Source: Cloacimonetes bacterium SCGC AAA252-N17 (GTDB lineage: Bacteria; Cloacimonadota; Cloacimonadia; JGIOTU-2). Taken from it: a stretch of DNA of 30,726 nucleotides. The stretch covers positions 926-31,651 of the forward strand of contig ASNI01000029.1 in assembly GCA_000404785.1 (NCBI GenBank), in the 5' to 3' direction. Shown here piece after piece: positions 8,745 to 17,104 of this stretch. Below the pieces are notes generated by a model, which saw only the letters and a list, made by a program, of their open reading frames with translations, did no database searches and was not told the origin of the DNA. The stretch's first letter is position 1. Each line of letters starts with the position of its first letter. The translations under genes were made by a program, and so were the position numbers.

Positions 8745-10463
8745 ATGAGATGTAAGAAATATGTTTTAGTCGTGTTTGCTGTTGTTTTTTTCGCAGCAAA
8801 TGTTTATGGTTACGACACAAACAAGGATTTACCAGCACCAAATAACTTTGATGCAGACCTGGGACAGTATGGTGTTGAACTTACATGGGAGGAACCCGAT
8901 TCATCCTTTAACACGTTATTAGGTTATTATCTATATAGGTTAGATATAGGAAAATTATCTTTTTTTGAAAATATTCCAATAATGCCTTATTTCGATTTTA
9001 TGGTTAATCGACTAGAATATTACAGCTACTATGCTACAGCTTTATATGAAGAAGGTGAATTAGTCCCCACAATGACAGATTCATCTTATGCAAACATCCC
9101 TTATGGTTGGTTTCATGAATTGTTTTATATTGACTGGAATAGTTCAGGATGGCATCAAGAACCACCAGATGGAAATTGGTATTGGTCCACTGGATATGCG
9201 TATCTAATTTGGTCTCCAATAGTATTAAATTATGACATGGCGTTATTTTCACCTGAGTTTGGTTCAGAAAGTTGGTTTTATGATAAAATAATATTTAACA
9301 TGTATATTGATGATTATACTGCTGATACTGGCGAGATAATGGAGATTTGGGTTATGCATGACGATGAAGAGACAATGATATTCCAATGGAAACTCGATGA
9401 GCATGATGATTGGGGAGTATCCGGTGGAAGTTATTTTGAATTTGATGAAATGGAACAGTTCAATGATCAAACTGTGAGTTTAAAGTTTAGAAGCTATGGC
9501 AGTACAACATTCAATTATAATTATTGGTATATTTATGATATACTTTTTGGTATATATCCGGGATTTGGGAAATTAGAAGGATATGTCTTTGATGATAACG
9601 GAGAACCTATTCAAGAAGCACGGGTGAGTGCTGAGCAAAAATATCCCTATAGTAAATATTATAATGTTTTAACAAGCAGTGATGGGAGCTATTATATTGA
9701 ACCAATGCTTCGAGGACACTATGATCTTAAATTCTTTGCACCCGGTTACTCTTCTGTATATTTAGAGAATGTAAAAATCGAAAATGACAGCACAACATAT
9801 TATACAGTATATCTTGGTGTTCCAACAATGAGTATTACACCAGCGGAAATTAATGATTCAATTCAAATTGGAACGATAGATTCGACTTTGATAACAATAG
9901 AAAATAACGGGACGGGTGCTTTGGAATGGGAGTCATATTTTATTAATTTTAATCCTCCAGATGATACATCTTGGATTGCCCTAAGCGATTCATCAGGGAT
10001 TGTTCCTTCAGAAAATGTTGAAGATATTCATGTTACCTTTGATGCGACCGATGATTCTGTGAACCAAGTACATACGTGTGATTTAATATTCGAATCTTAT
10101 CCTGATGTGGGCACAATACAAATTCCTGTAACCTTAACTGTAACTGGATATTCTGTAGATGACGATCCCGTAAGTGATGTGAGTGTTATTTCTGTCTTTC
10201 CCAATCCGTTCAAAAATTCGACAACAATAATGTTTTATAAAACCACGAATTCACATGAAATATCCCGAATTGGAATATATAATTTAAAAGGACAGCTGGT
10301 CCGAGAATTTAAAATTCAAAATTCAAAATTCAAAATTGATGAAGTGGTTTGGGACGGTACAGATAAATATGGAAATAAAGTTTCATCGGGTTTGTATTAT
10401 TATCAGGTAAAAGTGGGTGATGAGATAATCGGGACGAATAAGTGTTTGTTAATGAAGGATTAG
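8745..10463 (+). CDS. Secreted multi-domain surface protein with T9SS C-terminal sorting domain (paralogue A)
   Basis: A 572-aa extracellular protein, probably exported by Sec and then T9SS; its ligand is unknown. The signal peptide KKYVLVVFAVVFFAANVYG ends near residue 22. An Fn3-like domain (about 28-105, VELTWEEPDSS) follows. Next comes an about 165-aa aromatic-rich beta-domain (110-275) that is absent from the downstream paralogue. After that: a carboxypeptidase regulatory-like domain (about 277-360, GKLEGYVFDDNGEPIQEARV); an Ig/ASH-like domain (about 365-475, MSITPAEIND to IPVTLTV); and the sorting domain (about 485-572, FPNPF, YNLKGQLV, WDG). The Shine-Dalgarno GGAGGTG lies 4 nt upstream. 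Signal peptide, sorting domain and both spacers are near-identical to neighbouring copies, while the centre is not. Function is not assigned. Confidence 0.85.
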   Translation: MRCKKYVLVVFAVVFFAANVYGYDTNKDLPAPNNFDADLGQYGVELTWEEPDSSFNTLLGYYLYRLDIGKLSFFENIPIMPYFDFMVNRLEYYSYYATALYEEGELVPTMTDSSYANIPYGWFHELFYIDWNSSGWHQEPPDGNWYWSTGYAYLIWSPIVLNYDMALFSPEFGSESWFYDKIIFNMYIDDYTADTGEIMEIWVMHDDEETMIFQWKLDEHDDWGVSGGSYFEFDEMEQFNDQTVSLKFRSYGSTTFNYNYWYIYDILFGIYPGFGKLEGYVFDDNGEPIQEARVSAEQKYPYSKYYNVLTSSDGSYYIEPMLRGHYDLKFFAPGYSSVYLENVKIENDSTTYYTVYLGVPTMSITPAEINDSIQIGTIDSTLITIENNGTGALEWESYFINFNPPDDTSWIALSDSSGIVPSENVEDIHVTFDATDDSVNQVHTCDLIFESYPDVGTIQIPVTLTVTGYSVDDDPVSDVSVISVFPNPFKNSTTIMFYKTTNSHEISRIGIYNLKGQLVREFKIQNSKFKIDEVVWDGTDKYGNKVSSGLYYYQVKVGDEIIGTNKCLLMKD

Positions 10464-10487
10464 TAATGAAAGATTTTATTCAATTCC

Positions 10488-10535
10488 ACTTCTTAAATCC
10501 TAAATCGTTGATCATCATTCATCATTTAATAATAA
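10488..10535 (+). repeat. Repeat family R1 copy
   Basis: CTTCTTAAATCCTAAATCGT followed by TGATCATCATTCATCATTTA. It lies just after the stop of paralogue A, the same relative place as 8322. Confidence 0.75.
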
Positions 10536-10598
10536 ATTACTTAAGCAGCGATATCTTGCAGTTTGAATTTTAACTTTATTGAATACCTCATCTTAACC

Positions 10599-10617
10599 TT
10601 CTCCTAGCCGAGGAGAA
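10599..10617. repeat. 7-bp-stem hairpin (family R3)
   Basis: TTCTCCT, loop AGCCG, AGGAGAA; duplicate of 8433-8451. Confidence 0.65.
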
Positions 10618-10744
10618 AGAAAAAGGAATGTTAAAATTCAAGTCCTTCAAAATTTAATAAATGACATTATTAAGTGAGAGCACTGCTTAATTGATTTATG
10701 AACATCGAACACCGATTGAAGATTTTAGAAATATCATACAACTC

Positions 10745-10800
10745 CATCTTCTTAAATCATAAATCGTTAATCATCATTCGATATTCTCTTTTGCCTGATT
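10745..10800 (+). repeat. Repeat family R1 copy
   Basis: Matches 8580-8640 almost base for base, including the CTTTTGCCTGATTT tail. Confidence 0.85.
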
Positions 10801-10910
10801 TGATTTAAGAACACCGAACACCGATTGCAGATTTTAGAAGTATAATTACTTTTTCTTGACAAATATTTCATACGAAATTACGAAGCATTTAAGCATCGTG
10901 GAGGTGTGAA

Positions 10911-12182
10911 ATGAGTAGTAAGAAATATATTTTAGTCGTGTTTGCTGTTGTTTTTTTCGCATCAAATGTTTATGGGTACGACAGAAACAAGGATTTACCA
11001 GCCCCAAATAATTTTACTGTTTTTGCTGATACAATGAGGATCGGTATTTTATGGGAAGCACCGGACTCGAGCAGCTATCATTTTCTAAGGTACGAATTAT
11101 ACAGATTGGATATTGGAAAATATTTCATTTTTGAAGAGCTTCCCACCGAAACCTATTTTGATTATATGGTTGAGTTTGAAGAATATACATATTGGGTCAC
11201 TGCAGTATATATCGAGGGTGAATCTCAACCCTCAGATACTCAAACCATTACACCACTCTATAAACATATTCTTGGAGGTTCTGTTATGGCATATGTTTCC
11301 GATTATTTATCAAATCCAATCGAAAATGCGAGAGTTGTTCTTAATGGTTATAACGGGATAAATTACTCTGTTTTGTCAGACAGTTATGGAGGTGCTTATA
11401 TAAATCAAATACGTTTAGGTTCATATTATGTTGACTATTATCATCCCTGTTATTACCCAACTGGATTTCCTTATATTCTTGTTTTTGATGCTCCTGGCTC
11501 ACTGATTATTTATTTAGGTTTTGGGATGCCTATAATACTTACTAGTCCAGATTCTGTTTATAATACTATTAGTACCGGTGAAATTGATTCTGTTTCTATA
11601 CATCTTCAAAATACCTCTTATAATACATTTCTATGGTCAGTAAATATTGTTAACAATTCATCACCTAATTCAGACTGGATTACATTGAGTGATTCGGCAG
11701 GTACTATTGCAGCGGGAGAGGAAATAGACCTTCAGGTTTATTTCGATGCAACAAATGATACCACGAGCACGACTTATTCATGTGACATATCGTTTCTAAT
11801 AAATTATGAAGTAACAATCGCAGAGATACCTGTTACATTAGAAGTAGTAAATTATTCAATTGATAATGAACCGGAAGAATTCACTCAAATATTAACAGCT
11901 AATCCCAATCCATTCAGAAGCACAACAACAATTCGGTTTTCAACCACCCGGCTTCACTCTGCTACGCCGTGGCAGGCAGAGAGCACAGAGATAACAATTT
12001 ATAATGTAAAAGGGCAGCTTGTAAAAGAACTTCACCCCATCTCCTCTTCGCCCTCTCACTCCATCGAGATAACTTGGGATGGGAAAGATGAAAAAGGAAC
12101 TGATGTTGCAGAAGGGATTTATTTTTACAAATGTACTATCGATGAGAAAAATATCATCGGGAAAATGATAAAATTACGATAG
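10911..12182 (+). CDS. Secreted surface protein with T9SS C-terminal sorting domain (paralogue B)
   Basis: A 423-aa paralogue of the upstream gene. The signal peptide KKYILVVFAVVFFASNVYG is nearly identical. It is followed by an Fn3-like domain (about 28-110), a carboxypeptidase regulatory-like domain (about 125-200, NPIENARVVLNG), an Ig-like domain (about 203-310, DWITLSDSAGTI, IPVTLEV) and a sorting domain (about 325-423, ANPNPF, YNVKGQLV, WDG, GIYFYK). Compared with paralogue A it lacks the aromatic-rich domain and its sorting domain is a different version. Just before and inside that domain is unusual sequence, RLHSATPWQAEST and HPISSSPSHSIE, encoded by repeat-like DNA. The Shine-Dalgarno is GGAGGTG. 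Only 10 nt separate it from the next gene, so they probably form an operon. Confidence 0.85.
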   Translation: MSSKKYILVVFAVVFFASNVYGYDRNKDLPAPNNFTVFADTMRIGILWEAPDSSSYHFLRYELYRLDIGKYFIFEELPTETYFDYMVEFEEYTYWVTAVYIEGESQPSDTQTITPLYKHILGGSVMAYVSDYLSNPIENARVVLNGYNGINYSVLSDSYGGAYINQIRLGSYYVDYYHPCYYPTGFPYILVFDAPGSLIIYLGFGMPIILTSPDSVYNTISTGEIDSVSIHLQNTSYNTFLWSVNIVNNSSPNSDWITLSDSAGTIAAGEEIDLQVYFDATNDTTSTTYSCDISFLINYEVTIAEIPVTLEVVNYSIDNEPEEFTQILTANPNPFRSTTTIRFSTTRLHSATPWQAESTEITIYNVKGQLVKELHPISSSPSHSIEITWDGKDEKGTDVAEGIYFYKCTIDEKNIIGKMIKLR

Positions 12183-12192
12183 GAGGTGTATT

Positions 12193-12852
12193 ATGAAAAA
12201 AATATTTTCTATATTAATATTTTTGCTTATGTATTCAGTTGTTTGTGCCCAGTTTAATCCTCCTCAGAATCTAAATCTTGTACATGAGTATATATTCCCA
12301 TGTAATTATTATCATCTTTATTGGGAATCCCCGGAACCAGGTGTACCTGATTTAGTAAATTATAATATCTATGTTAATTGGGAAATGTATGATACTGTCT
12401 CAGAAAATATACTAAACTATACGGTTATTGATGCCATGCCAGCAGATACAACTAATTATGTATATTTTTATATTACTGCTCTTTATGAAAATCCTTGTGG
12501 TGAATCAGATCCATCAAATATTGTATCTGGAATACCAGCACTTTCATCAGATAATAGTTATATTCAATCTGGATTATTATTTGAAAATTATCCCAATCCC
12601 TTTCACCTATCAACCACTTTCTCATTTTCATCCAAAGAGTATGTCCAAAATGCGGAAATCAAAATTTATAACATAAAAGGACAACTCGTCAGAGAGTTTC
12701 GCCCCGTCTCCTCTTCGCCCACTCGCTCCATCGAAGTAATATGGGATGGATCAGATAAATATGGACAAAAAGTTGCTTCGGGTGTGTATTTGTATCAGCT
12801 CATCTTAGATGGAGAACAAAAAAATGAAAGGAAATGCCTGTTGATAGAATAA
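12193..12852 (+). CDS. Small secreted Fn3-like protein with T9SS C-terminal sorting domain
   Basis: A 219-aa protein with signal peptide MKKIFSILIFLLMYSVVCAQ (cleavage near A19). One Fn3-like domain (about 20-110: PPQNLNLVHEY, LYWESPEPG, NIVSG) is followed by the sorting domain (about 130-219: NYPNPF, YNIKGQLVREF, WDGSDKYG, SGVYLYQ). A strong AGGAGGTG site lies at 12181-12188, formed at the stop of the preceding gene. The loop segment RPVSSSPTRSIEV is encoded by DNA close to the matching segment of paralogue B. Its TAA overlaps the probable ATG of the next gene by one base (TAATG), so the two are probably co-translated. The role is unknown; it may be an accessory or adhesin-like surface protein. 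Confidence 0.8.
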   Translation: MKKIFSILIFLLMYSVVCAQFNPPQNLNLVHEYIFPCNYYHLYWESPEPGVPDLVNYNIYVNWEMYDTVSENILNYTVIDAMPADTTNYVYFYITALYENPCGESDPSNIVSGIPALSSDNSYIQSGLLFENYPNPFHLSTTFSFSSKEYVQNAEIKIYNIKGQLVREFRPVSSSPTRSIEVIWDGSDKYGQKVASGVYLYQLILDGEQKNERKCLLIE

Positions 12853-15851
12853 TGTTTCAAAAAAAGATCTTCATAGCAATATTTTTATTATTCATATCAA
12901 CATTTCTATTTTCTCACGATCGCGCACAAATTATAGAAGATTTTGAGCGGGGATCAGTCACCTTGCAATCATATCCGGGACAGGACTTCGATCCGGATGA
13001 CTGGTGCATCGATTCTACTATTACTCACAATAATTCTCAATACTCGCTTAAGCTTTTTGGCAATACCTGGAAGGTCGAGCAGATCGATCCAATACAGCTG
13101 GATACAAACTCAGTATGGTCTGTTTCTGCATATATGGAAACGAAAGGGGAGATACACGGCTTCGGAATTCTGGATTCTATAAATGTGTTGATGTATTCAC
13201 TCGATGGACACGAAGAGCTTGATATCGAGGAATTCATCACAGTGTATCAGGGCGCTTTCCCGGAGCAGGAATGGGATACCTATTACCTACCTGTTGCAGA
13301 TGATTGGTTCGCATGGTTCGAGTATTACCCGACAATAACCTCGATCCTATTTATCAATGATCTTGATAGCGACCCCACCGGTGTTGTATATTTTGATGAT
13401 ATTTTGAATGTGACCGAAGATCTGCCCTTTGTACCGGAAGTTGAGATATATTCATCGCAGGGAAAGGAATACAAGGATAAATATGGAAACAGAAATCTCG
13501 ATGTTCAGTTTTTCTCAGATGTGTATGATCCGGACAGTGATACACTTTACTATTACTGGAATTTCGGGGATGGAGATACGAGTTCGGTAGAAAATCCTGC
13601 GCATACATACATAATTCAGGATGATCATACTTATAATGTATTTCTGGAAGTCACAGATGATACAGGTATGATCGGAAGAGCAAATTGCTGGATAATTCCA
13701 GAACCGGGAACAAGTTCTTTTCCAATCACAATGAATTTTGTAGGTGATATACTTCTTGCACGCGGGTATGAAAATCCCGGTGGCATAATTCAAACCTATG
13801 GAGTGGAAGCTATTTTTGAGCCGACTCTCGATCTTCTTGGAAATGCTGCCGACGTCACTATTGCAAATTTGGAATGTCCGCTCACTGATCAGGGAATACA
13901 TCATCCCACCAAGCCCATATATTTTCGCGGAGATCCCGAGAATGTAGATGGACTCGCATATGCAGGGATAGATATTATCACACTGGCGAATAATCATATT
14001 CTGGATTACGGACTTGCAGGCATGCAGCAAACTCAGGATGTGCTCGCACAGAAGCATATTCTTTCTTCAGGTGCAGGAGAGGATTCTTATGAAGCGTACA
14101 CGCCAATACTGTACACGGAGAATGGAGTAACCTTTGCCTTTCTTGCATCCAGCGACAGAACAGGGCAGTACAACAATTATCAGCCCTATTTGAATGCAGG
14201 ATTCAACAAGCCCGGTTTTGCCTATATGACTCCATATTACATCACGCAGCAGATCGCTGAAGTGGACGATGTTGCAGATTATCTCATCATGGAAATGCAT
14301 GCAGGAAGTGAGTATTCGCTGGCGCCGGGTAGTCATTATGACAAATCCGAAGAGCTCAATCCATATCAGGATGAGGGATACAATCCCAAAGCAGATGTGC
14401 CGCATATGTGGGATAGAGCGATACGCTACCATGCAATAGATTCGGGTGCTGATCTGATAATATGTCATCATCCGCACATTATTCAGGGTTTTGAAGTGTA
14501 TGATCAAAAATTGATCGCTCATTCTCTTGGTAATTTTGCTTTTGATCTTATGTATCCCGAAACCTATCCCACAATGATTCTTAATGCAAAGGTCGACGAA
14601 ACCGGCTTTTATGAATATACAGCAACTCCCGCCTATATTGATGATTGGATACCACAACCTGCAAGTGGTGGTCTCGGGTTGCATATTCTGGATTATCTCG
14701 CCTTCCGTTCGAAAGAGCTGGATACCTATGTGTATGTTGATCGAGATAATGTCAGAGGAAAGCTCATTCTCGATACGCTTTCAATGGAGATAACTACAGA
14801 GGTGACCTCCGATATTGTTATGCTCGAACCTGTTGGCAATAGCTATATTTCAGCTCCTCAAAGACTCGAACATCTAGCAAATATTTCTGAGATGAGTTCT
14901 ATCACACCGCAGAGTAATTGGGAGTATCGTGTCGGAAGAGACCTGGTCTGGTTTGGAAATATGGAAGATGAGGGTTGCACCATGTGGGAACTTATCGAGC
15001 CGGAAGAATTTTATGACAATACTGCTTCATATGAAGGTGAACGCTCAATAGGGCATGTGTGGGATGAGAATAATTATTATGACCTTGCCACAAAACTGGA
15101 AGGACGATTAAAAAGATATTCCGATTCAACCAATTATTCTTTGCATGGGTATATCAAGACCGCAGATGCGCAGGGTGTGACAATTCAGATCCGTTATTAT
15201 GAATATAGATGGTACGCAGTGATGCTTGGGTCGGAATATATTTCGGATGATATCACAGGCGATACAGACTGGACATTTTATCACAAAGAGCTCACAGTTC
15301 CTTCAAATACCAATTATTTTGATATTCTTCTCATTTCGGAAACACCCAACTCAGGCACATCCTATGCATGGTTTGATAACGTTGGGCTCATAGAATGGAA
15401 TGATTGGAAATTCCAGGCAGATAGACCGGAAGTGTCGAATCCGAATGATTATTATTTCTATCAAATAAGAACTGATGAAACTCTCACAACTGCGTCAGTC
15501 AAATATGTGGAAACCGCTTACGGACCATTTCCTCAAGTGGGAGTGGATGAACCGCCAGTTCAAGATCAGATGATCTCTCACATAAGGAATTATCCTAATC
15601 CAATCAAATCATCGACAAGTATATCATTCTACTCTACCAGGAATTTAGGAAATGCAGAGGTTAAAATATTTAATATTAAAGGGCAATTAGTAAGAGCATT
15701 AACAATTACGAATTGCGAATTAGGGATGAATGAAGTGATTTGGGATGGCAAAGATGCATTTGGGAAAAAACTGGGTAATGGAATATATTTCTATACAATT
15801 TCTTCAGATGGTAAAGTTTTGGCAACTCAGAAATGTGTGTTGTTAAGATAA
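12852..15851 (+). CDS. Secreted CapA-like metallophosphoesterase with PKD domain and T9SS sorting domain
   Basis: I place the start at ATG 12852 (TAATG overlap; MFQKKIFIAIFLLFISTFLF signal peptide, 999 aa). An in-frame ATG at 12834 with AAAGGA just upstream is the alternative. Order of domains: an N-terminal beta-sandwich (about 30-190); a PKD domain (about 195-283, YYWNFGDGDTSSVENPAHTY); and a CapA/PgsA-type phosphoesterase fold (about 294-600: NFVGDILLARGYE, IANLECPLTD, TLANNHILDYG, EMHAGSEYS, HHPHIIQGFE, AHSLGNFAFD). Then come a carbohydrate-binding-like sandwich (about 693-853) and the sorting domain (about 913-999). CapA-family enzymes act in poly-gamma-glutamate and capsule biology. Here the protein appears to be exported and surface-attached, so the substrate is uncertain. 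Metal-binding Asp, Asn and His residues of the family appear to be kept. Confidence 0.85.
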   Translation: MFQKKIFIAIFLLFISTFLFSHDRAQIIEDFERGSVTLQSYPGQDFDPDDWCIDSTITHNNSQYSLKLFGNTWKVEQIDPIQLDTNSVWSVSAYMETKGEIHGFGILDSINVLMYSLDGHEELDIEEFITVYQGAFPEQEWDTYYLPVADDWFAWFEYYPTITSILFINDLDSDPTGVVYFDDILNVTEDLPFVPEVEIYSSQGKEYKDKYGNRNLDVQFFSDVYDPDSDTLYYYWNFGDGDTSSVENPAHTYIIQDDHTYNVFLEVTDDTGMIGRANCWIIPEPGTSSFPITMNFVGDILLARGYENPGGIIQTYGVEAIFEPTLDLLGNAADVTIANLECPLTDQGIHHPTKPIYFRGDPENVDGLAYAGIDIITLANNHILDYGLAGMQQTQDVLAQKHILSSGAGEDSYEAYTPILYTENGVTFAFLASSDRTGQYNNYQPYLNAGFNKPGFAYMTPYYITQQIAEVDDVADYLIMEMHAGSEYSLAPGSHYDKSEELNPYQDEGYNPKADVPHMWDRAIRYHAIDSGADLIICHHPHIIQGFEVYDQKLIAHSLGNFAFDLMYPETYPTMILNAKVDETGFYEYTATPAYIDDWIPQPASGGLGLHILDYLAFRSKELDTYVYVDRDNVRGKLILDTLSMEITTEVTSDIVMLEPVGNSYISAPQRLEHLANISEMSSITPQSNWEYRVGRDLVWFGNMEDEGCTMWELIEPEEFYDNTASYEGERSIGHVWDENNYYDLATKLEGRLKRYSDSTNYSLHGYIKTADAQGVTIQIRYYEYRWYAVMLGSEYISDDITGDTDWTFYHKELTVPSNTNYFDILLISETPNSGTSYAWFDNVGLIEWNDWKFQADRPEVSNPNDYYFYQIRTDETLTTASVKYVETAYGPFPQVGVDEPPVQDQMISHIRNYPNPIKSSTSISFYSTRNLGNAEVKIFNIKGQLVRALTITNCELGMNEVIWDGKDAFGKKLGNGIYFYTISSDGKVLATQKCVLLR

Positions 15852-16078
15852 GAATATCAAATGTTGATTAGTGATTTTAAGAGATGGATGAGAATAGAAC
15901 ACAGATTACGCAGATTATGCTGATGAACACAGATTACAAAATTAAAATAAAGAACATTATTGCCTTGCAAATGTTTAACGAAGGAAACCTGTGCAATGGT
16001 TTTGAGTTATATTGTTCTTCATCTGTATGATTATTTGTGACTAAATTCTTTTTATCAAAAAACCAGAAAAGGTAATTT
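15852..16078. repeat. Spacer with a GAACACAGATTAC direct repeat
   Basis: GAACACAGATTAC occurs at 15897-15909 and 15925-15937, separated by GCAGATTATGCTGAT. This looks like a decayed interspersed repeat. AAAAGG upstream of 16079 serves obgE. No gene, terminator or clear promoter is visible. Confidence 0.5.
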
Positions 16079-17089
16079 ATGTTTATTGATTATGCAAAAA
16101 TTCACGTTCACGGGGGGAATGGGGGAAATGGCTGCTTGAGTTTCCGAAGGGAGAAGTTCATTCCAAAAGGCGGTCCTGACGGCGGAAATGGCGGCAAGGG
16201 TGGAGATGTTATTGCTGTTGCATCTTCCGAACTGAATACGTTACTCAATTTCCGTTATAAAAAGCAATTCTTTGCTGAAAAGGGTCAGCACGGCATGGGA
16301 GCGAACAAGACCGGTCATGATGGCGAAAATATCATACTGAAAGTGCCCCTTGGAACTGAAGTTTACGAACTCGATGAACAGAACAACAGGAAGTACAAGA
16401 TAGCCGATCTCGCTGAAGAGAATGAGGATGTCATACTTGCAAAAGGTGGAAAGGGCGGAAGAGGAAATGCTACGTTTAAATCATCGACAAATCAAGCGCC
16501 GCGTAAAATAACTCCCGGCAAAGAGGGCGAAGAGAAATATTATGAACTGGAGCTCAAACTTATGGCAGATGTTGGATTGGTTGGATTTCCAAATGCAGGC
16601 AAATCCACTTTGATAAGCCATTTGTCTTCGGCACATCCTAAAATTGCAGATTATGAATTTACAACCCTCGAGCCATGCCTGGGAGTAGTAAAAGTAGATG
16701 AATACAAAACATTTGTCATTGCTGATATTCCCGGAATTATAGAAGATGCACACGAAGGTAAAGGACTGGGACTACGCTTCCTGCGACACATAGAGCGGAC
16801 AAAAGTATTGCTTTTTCTTATTGATGTCACTTCGGACAATATTTCAAATAAGTATGAAATTCTAAATAATGAGCTTCATTCCTATAATACTGAACTAGAC
16901 AAACGTCAGAAATTGATAGTGCTCAACAAAATAGATCTTCTTGCACATAATGAAAAGGATGATTTTATAGATCATGCCAAAGATGAGCTGAAGAATATCT
17001 GCGACTGTGCAATTCTCGCAGTTTCAGCAGTCAGTGGTGAAAATCTTCAAAAATTAAAATATACTATCAAAAAGATTTTGAATTTATAG
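16079..17089 (+). CDS. obgE: GTPase Obg/CgtA
   Basis: A 336-aa Obg GTPase with a late role in 50S ribosome assembly and growth control. The N-terminal glycine-rich Obg fold (about 1-158; GGNGGNGCLSFRREKFIPKG, GGKGGRGNATF) is followed by the G domain. G1 is GFPNAGKST (about 168-176), switch/G2 lies around YEFTTLEP, G3 is DIPGI (about 215), G4 is NKIDLL (about 282) and G5 is SAVSGE (about 316). The C-terminus ends right after the G domain, so this is a short Obg without a TGS or acidic tail. The start follows AAAAGG. The transposase remnant begins 15 nt after the stop, on the same strand. Confidence 0.95.
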   Translation: MFIDYAKIHVHGGNGGNGCLSFRREKFIPKGGPDGGNGGKGGDVIAVASSELNTLLNFRYKKQFFAEKGQHGMGANKTGHDGENIILKVPLGTEVYELDEQNNRKYKIADLAEENEDVILAKGGKGGRGNATFKSSTNQAPRKITPGKEGEEKYYELELKLMADVGLVGFPNAGKSTLISHLSSAHPKIADYEFTTLEPCLGVVKVDEYKTFVIADIPGIIEDAHEGKGLGLRFLRHIERTKVLLFLIDVTSDNISNKYEILNNELHSYNTELDKRQKLIVLNKIDLLAHNEKDDFIDHAKDELKNICDCAILAVSAVSGENLQKLKYTIKKILNL

Positions 17090-17104
17090 CGAGAAAGAAT
17101 TATT

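Larger units (their letters stand above)
8141..8849 (+). repeat. Long direct repeat DR-L, copy 1 (sorting-domain end + spacer + signal-peptide start)
   Basis: This stretch runs from AGCTGGTCCGAG in the sorting domain of the C25 gene, through the whole spacer, to codon 35 of the next gene. It matches 10294-11014 closely. By eye the coding end shows about 7 synonymous differences in 170 nt, and most of the spacer is nearly identical. The two copies are direct and bracket the 572-aa surface protein gene. Confidence 0.9.
10464..10910. promoter_or_regulatory. Spacer with two R1 copies, a hairpin and a promoter (duplicate of 8311-8744)
   Basis: R1 copies are at 10488-10535 and 10745-10800. A hairpin is at 10599-10617. 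TTGACA is at 10856-10861 with TACGAA about 16 nt downstream, and GGAGGTG at 10900-10906 precedes the ATG at 10911. The differences from the first spacer are scattered point changes and small indels. No gene is seen. Confidence 0.7.
10294..11014 (+). repeat. Long direct repeat DR-L, copy 2
   Basis: The second copy of the sorting-domain end, spacer and signal-peptide unit, directly repeated from 8141-8849. Recombination between the copies would remove or multiply exactly one gene (about 2.15 kb) and leave intact junction genes. Confidence 0.9.

Noticed and set aside
8311..10910. CRISPR array suggested by recurring short blocks
   Set aside because: The blocks are few, unevenly spaced and part of a single large duplication; there are no regular repeat-spacer units and no cas genes.
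13515..14684. Long minus-strand frames (180 and 205 codons) opposite the CapA gene
   Set aside because: They mirror the strongly conserved CapA coding strand and show Cys/His/Ile-rich antisense composition.
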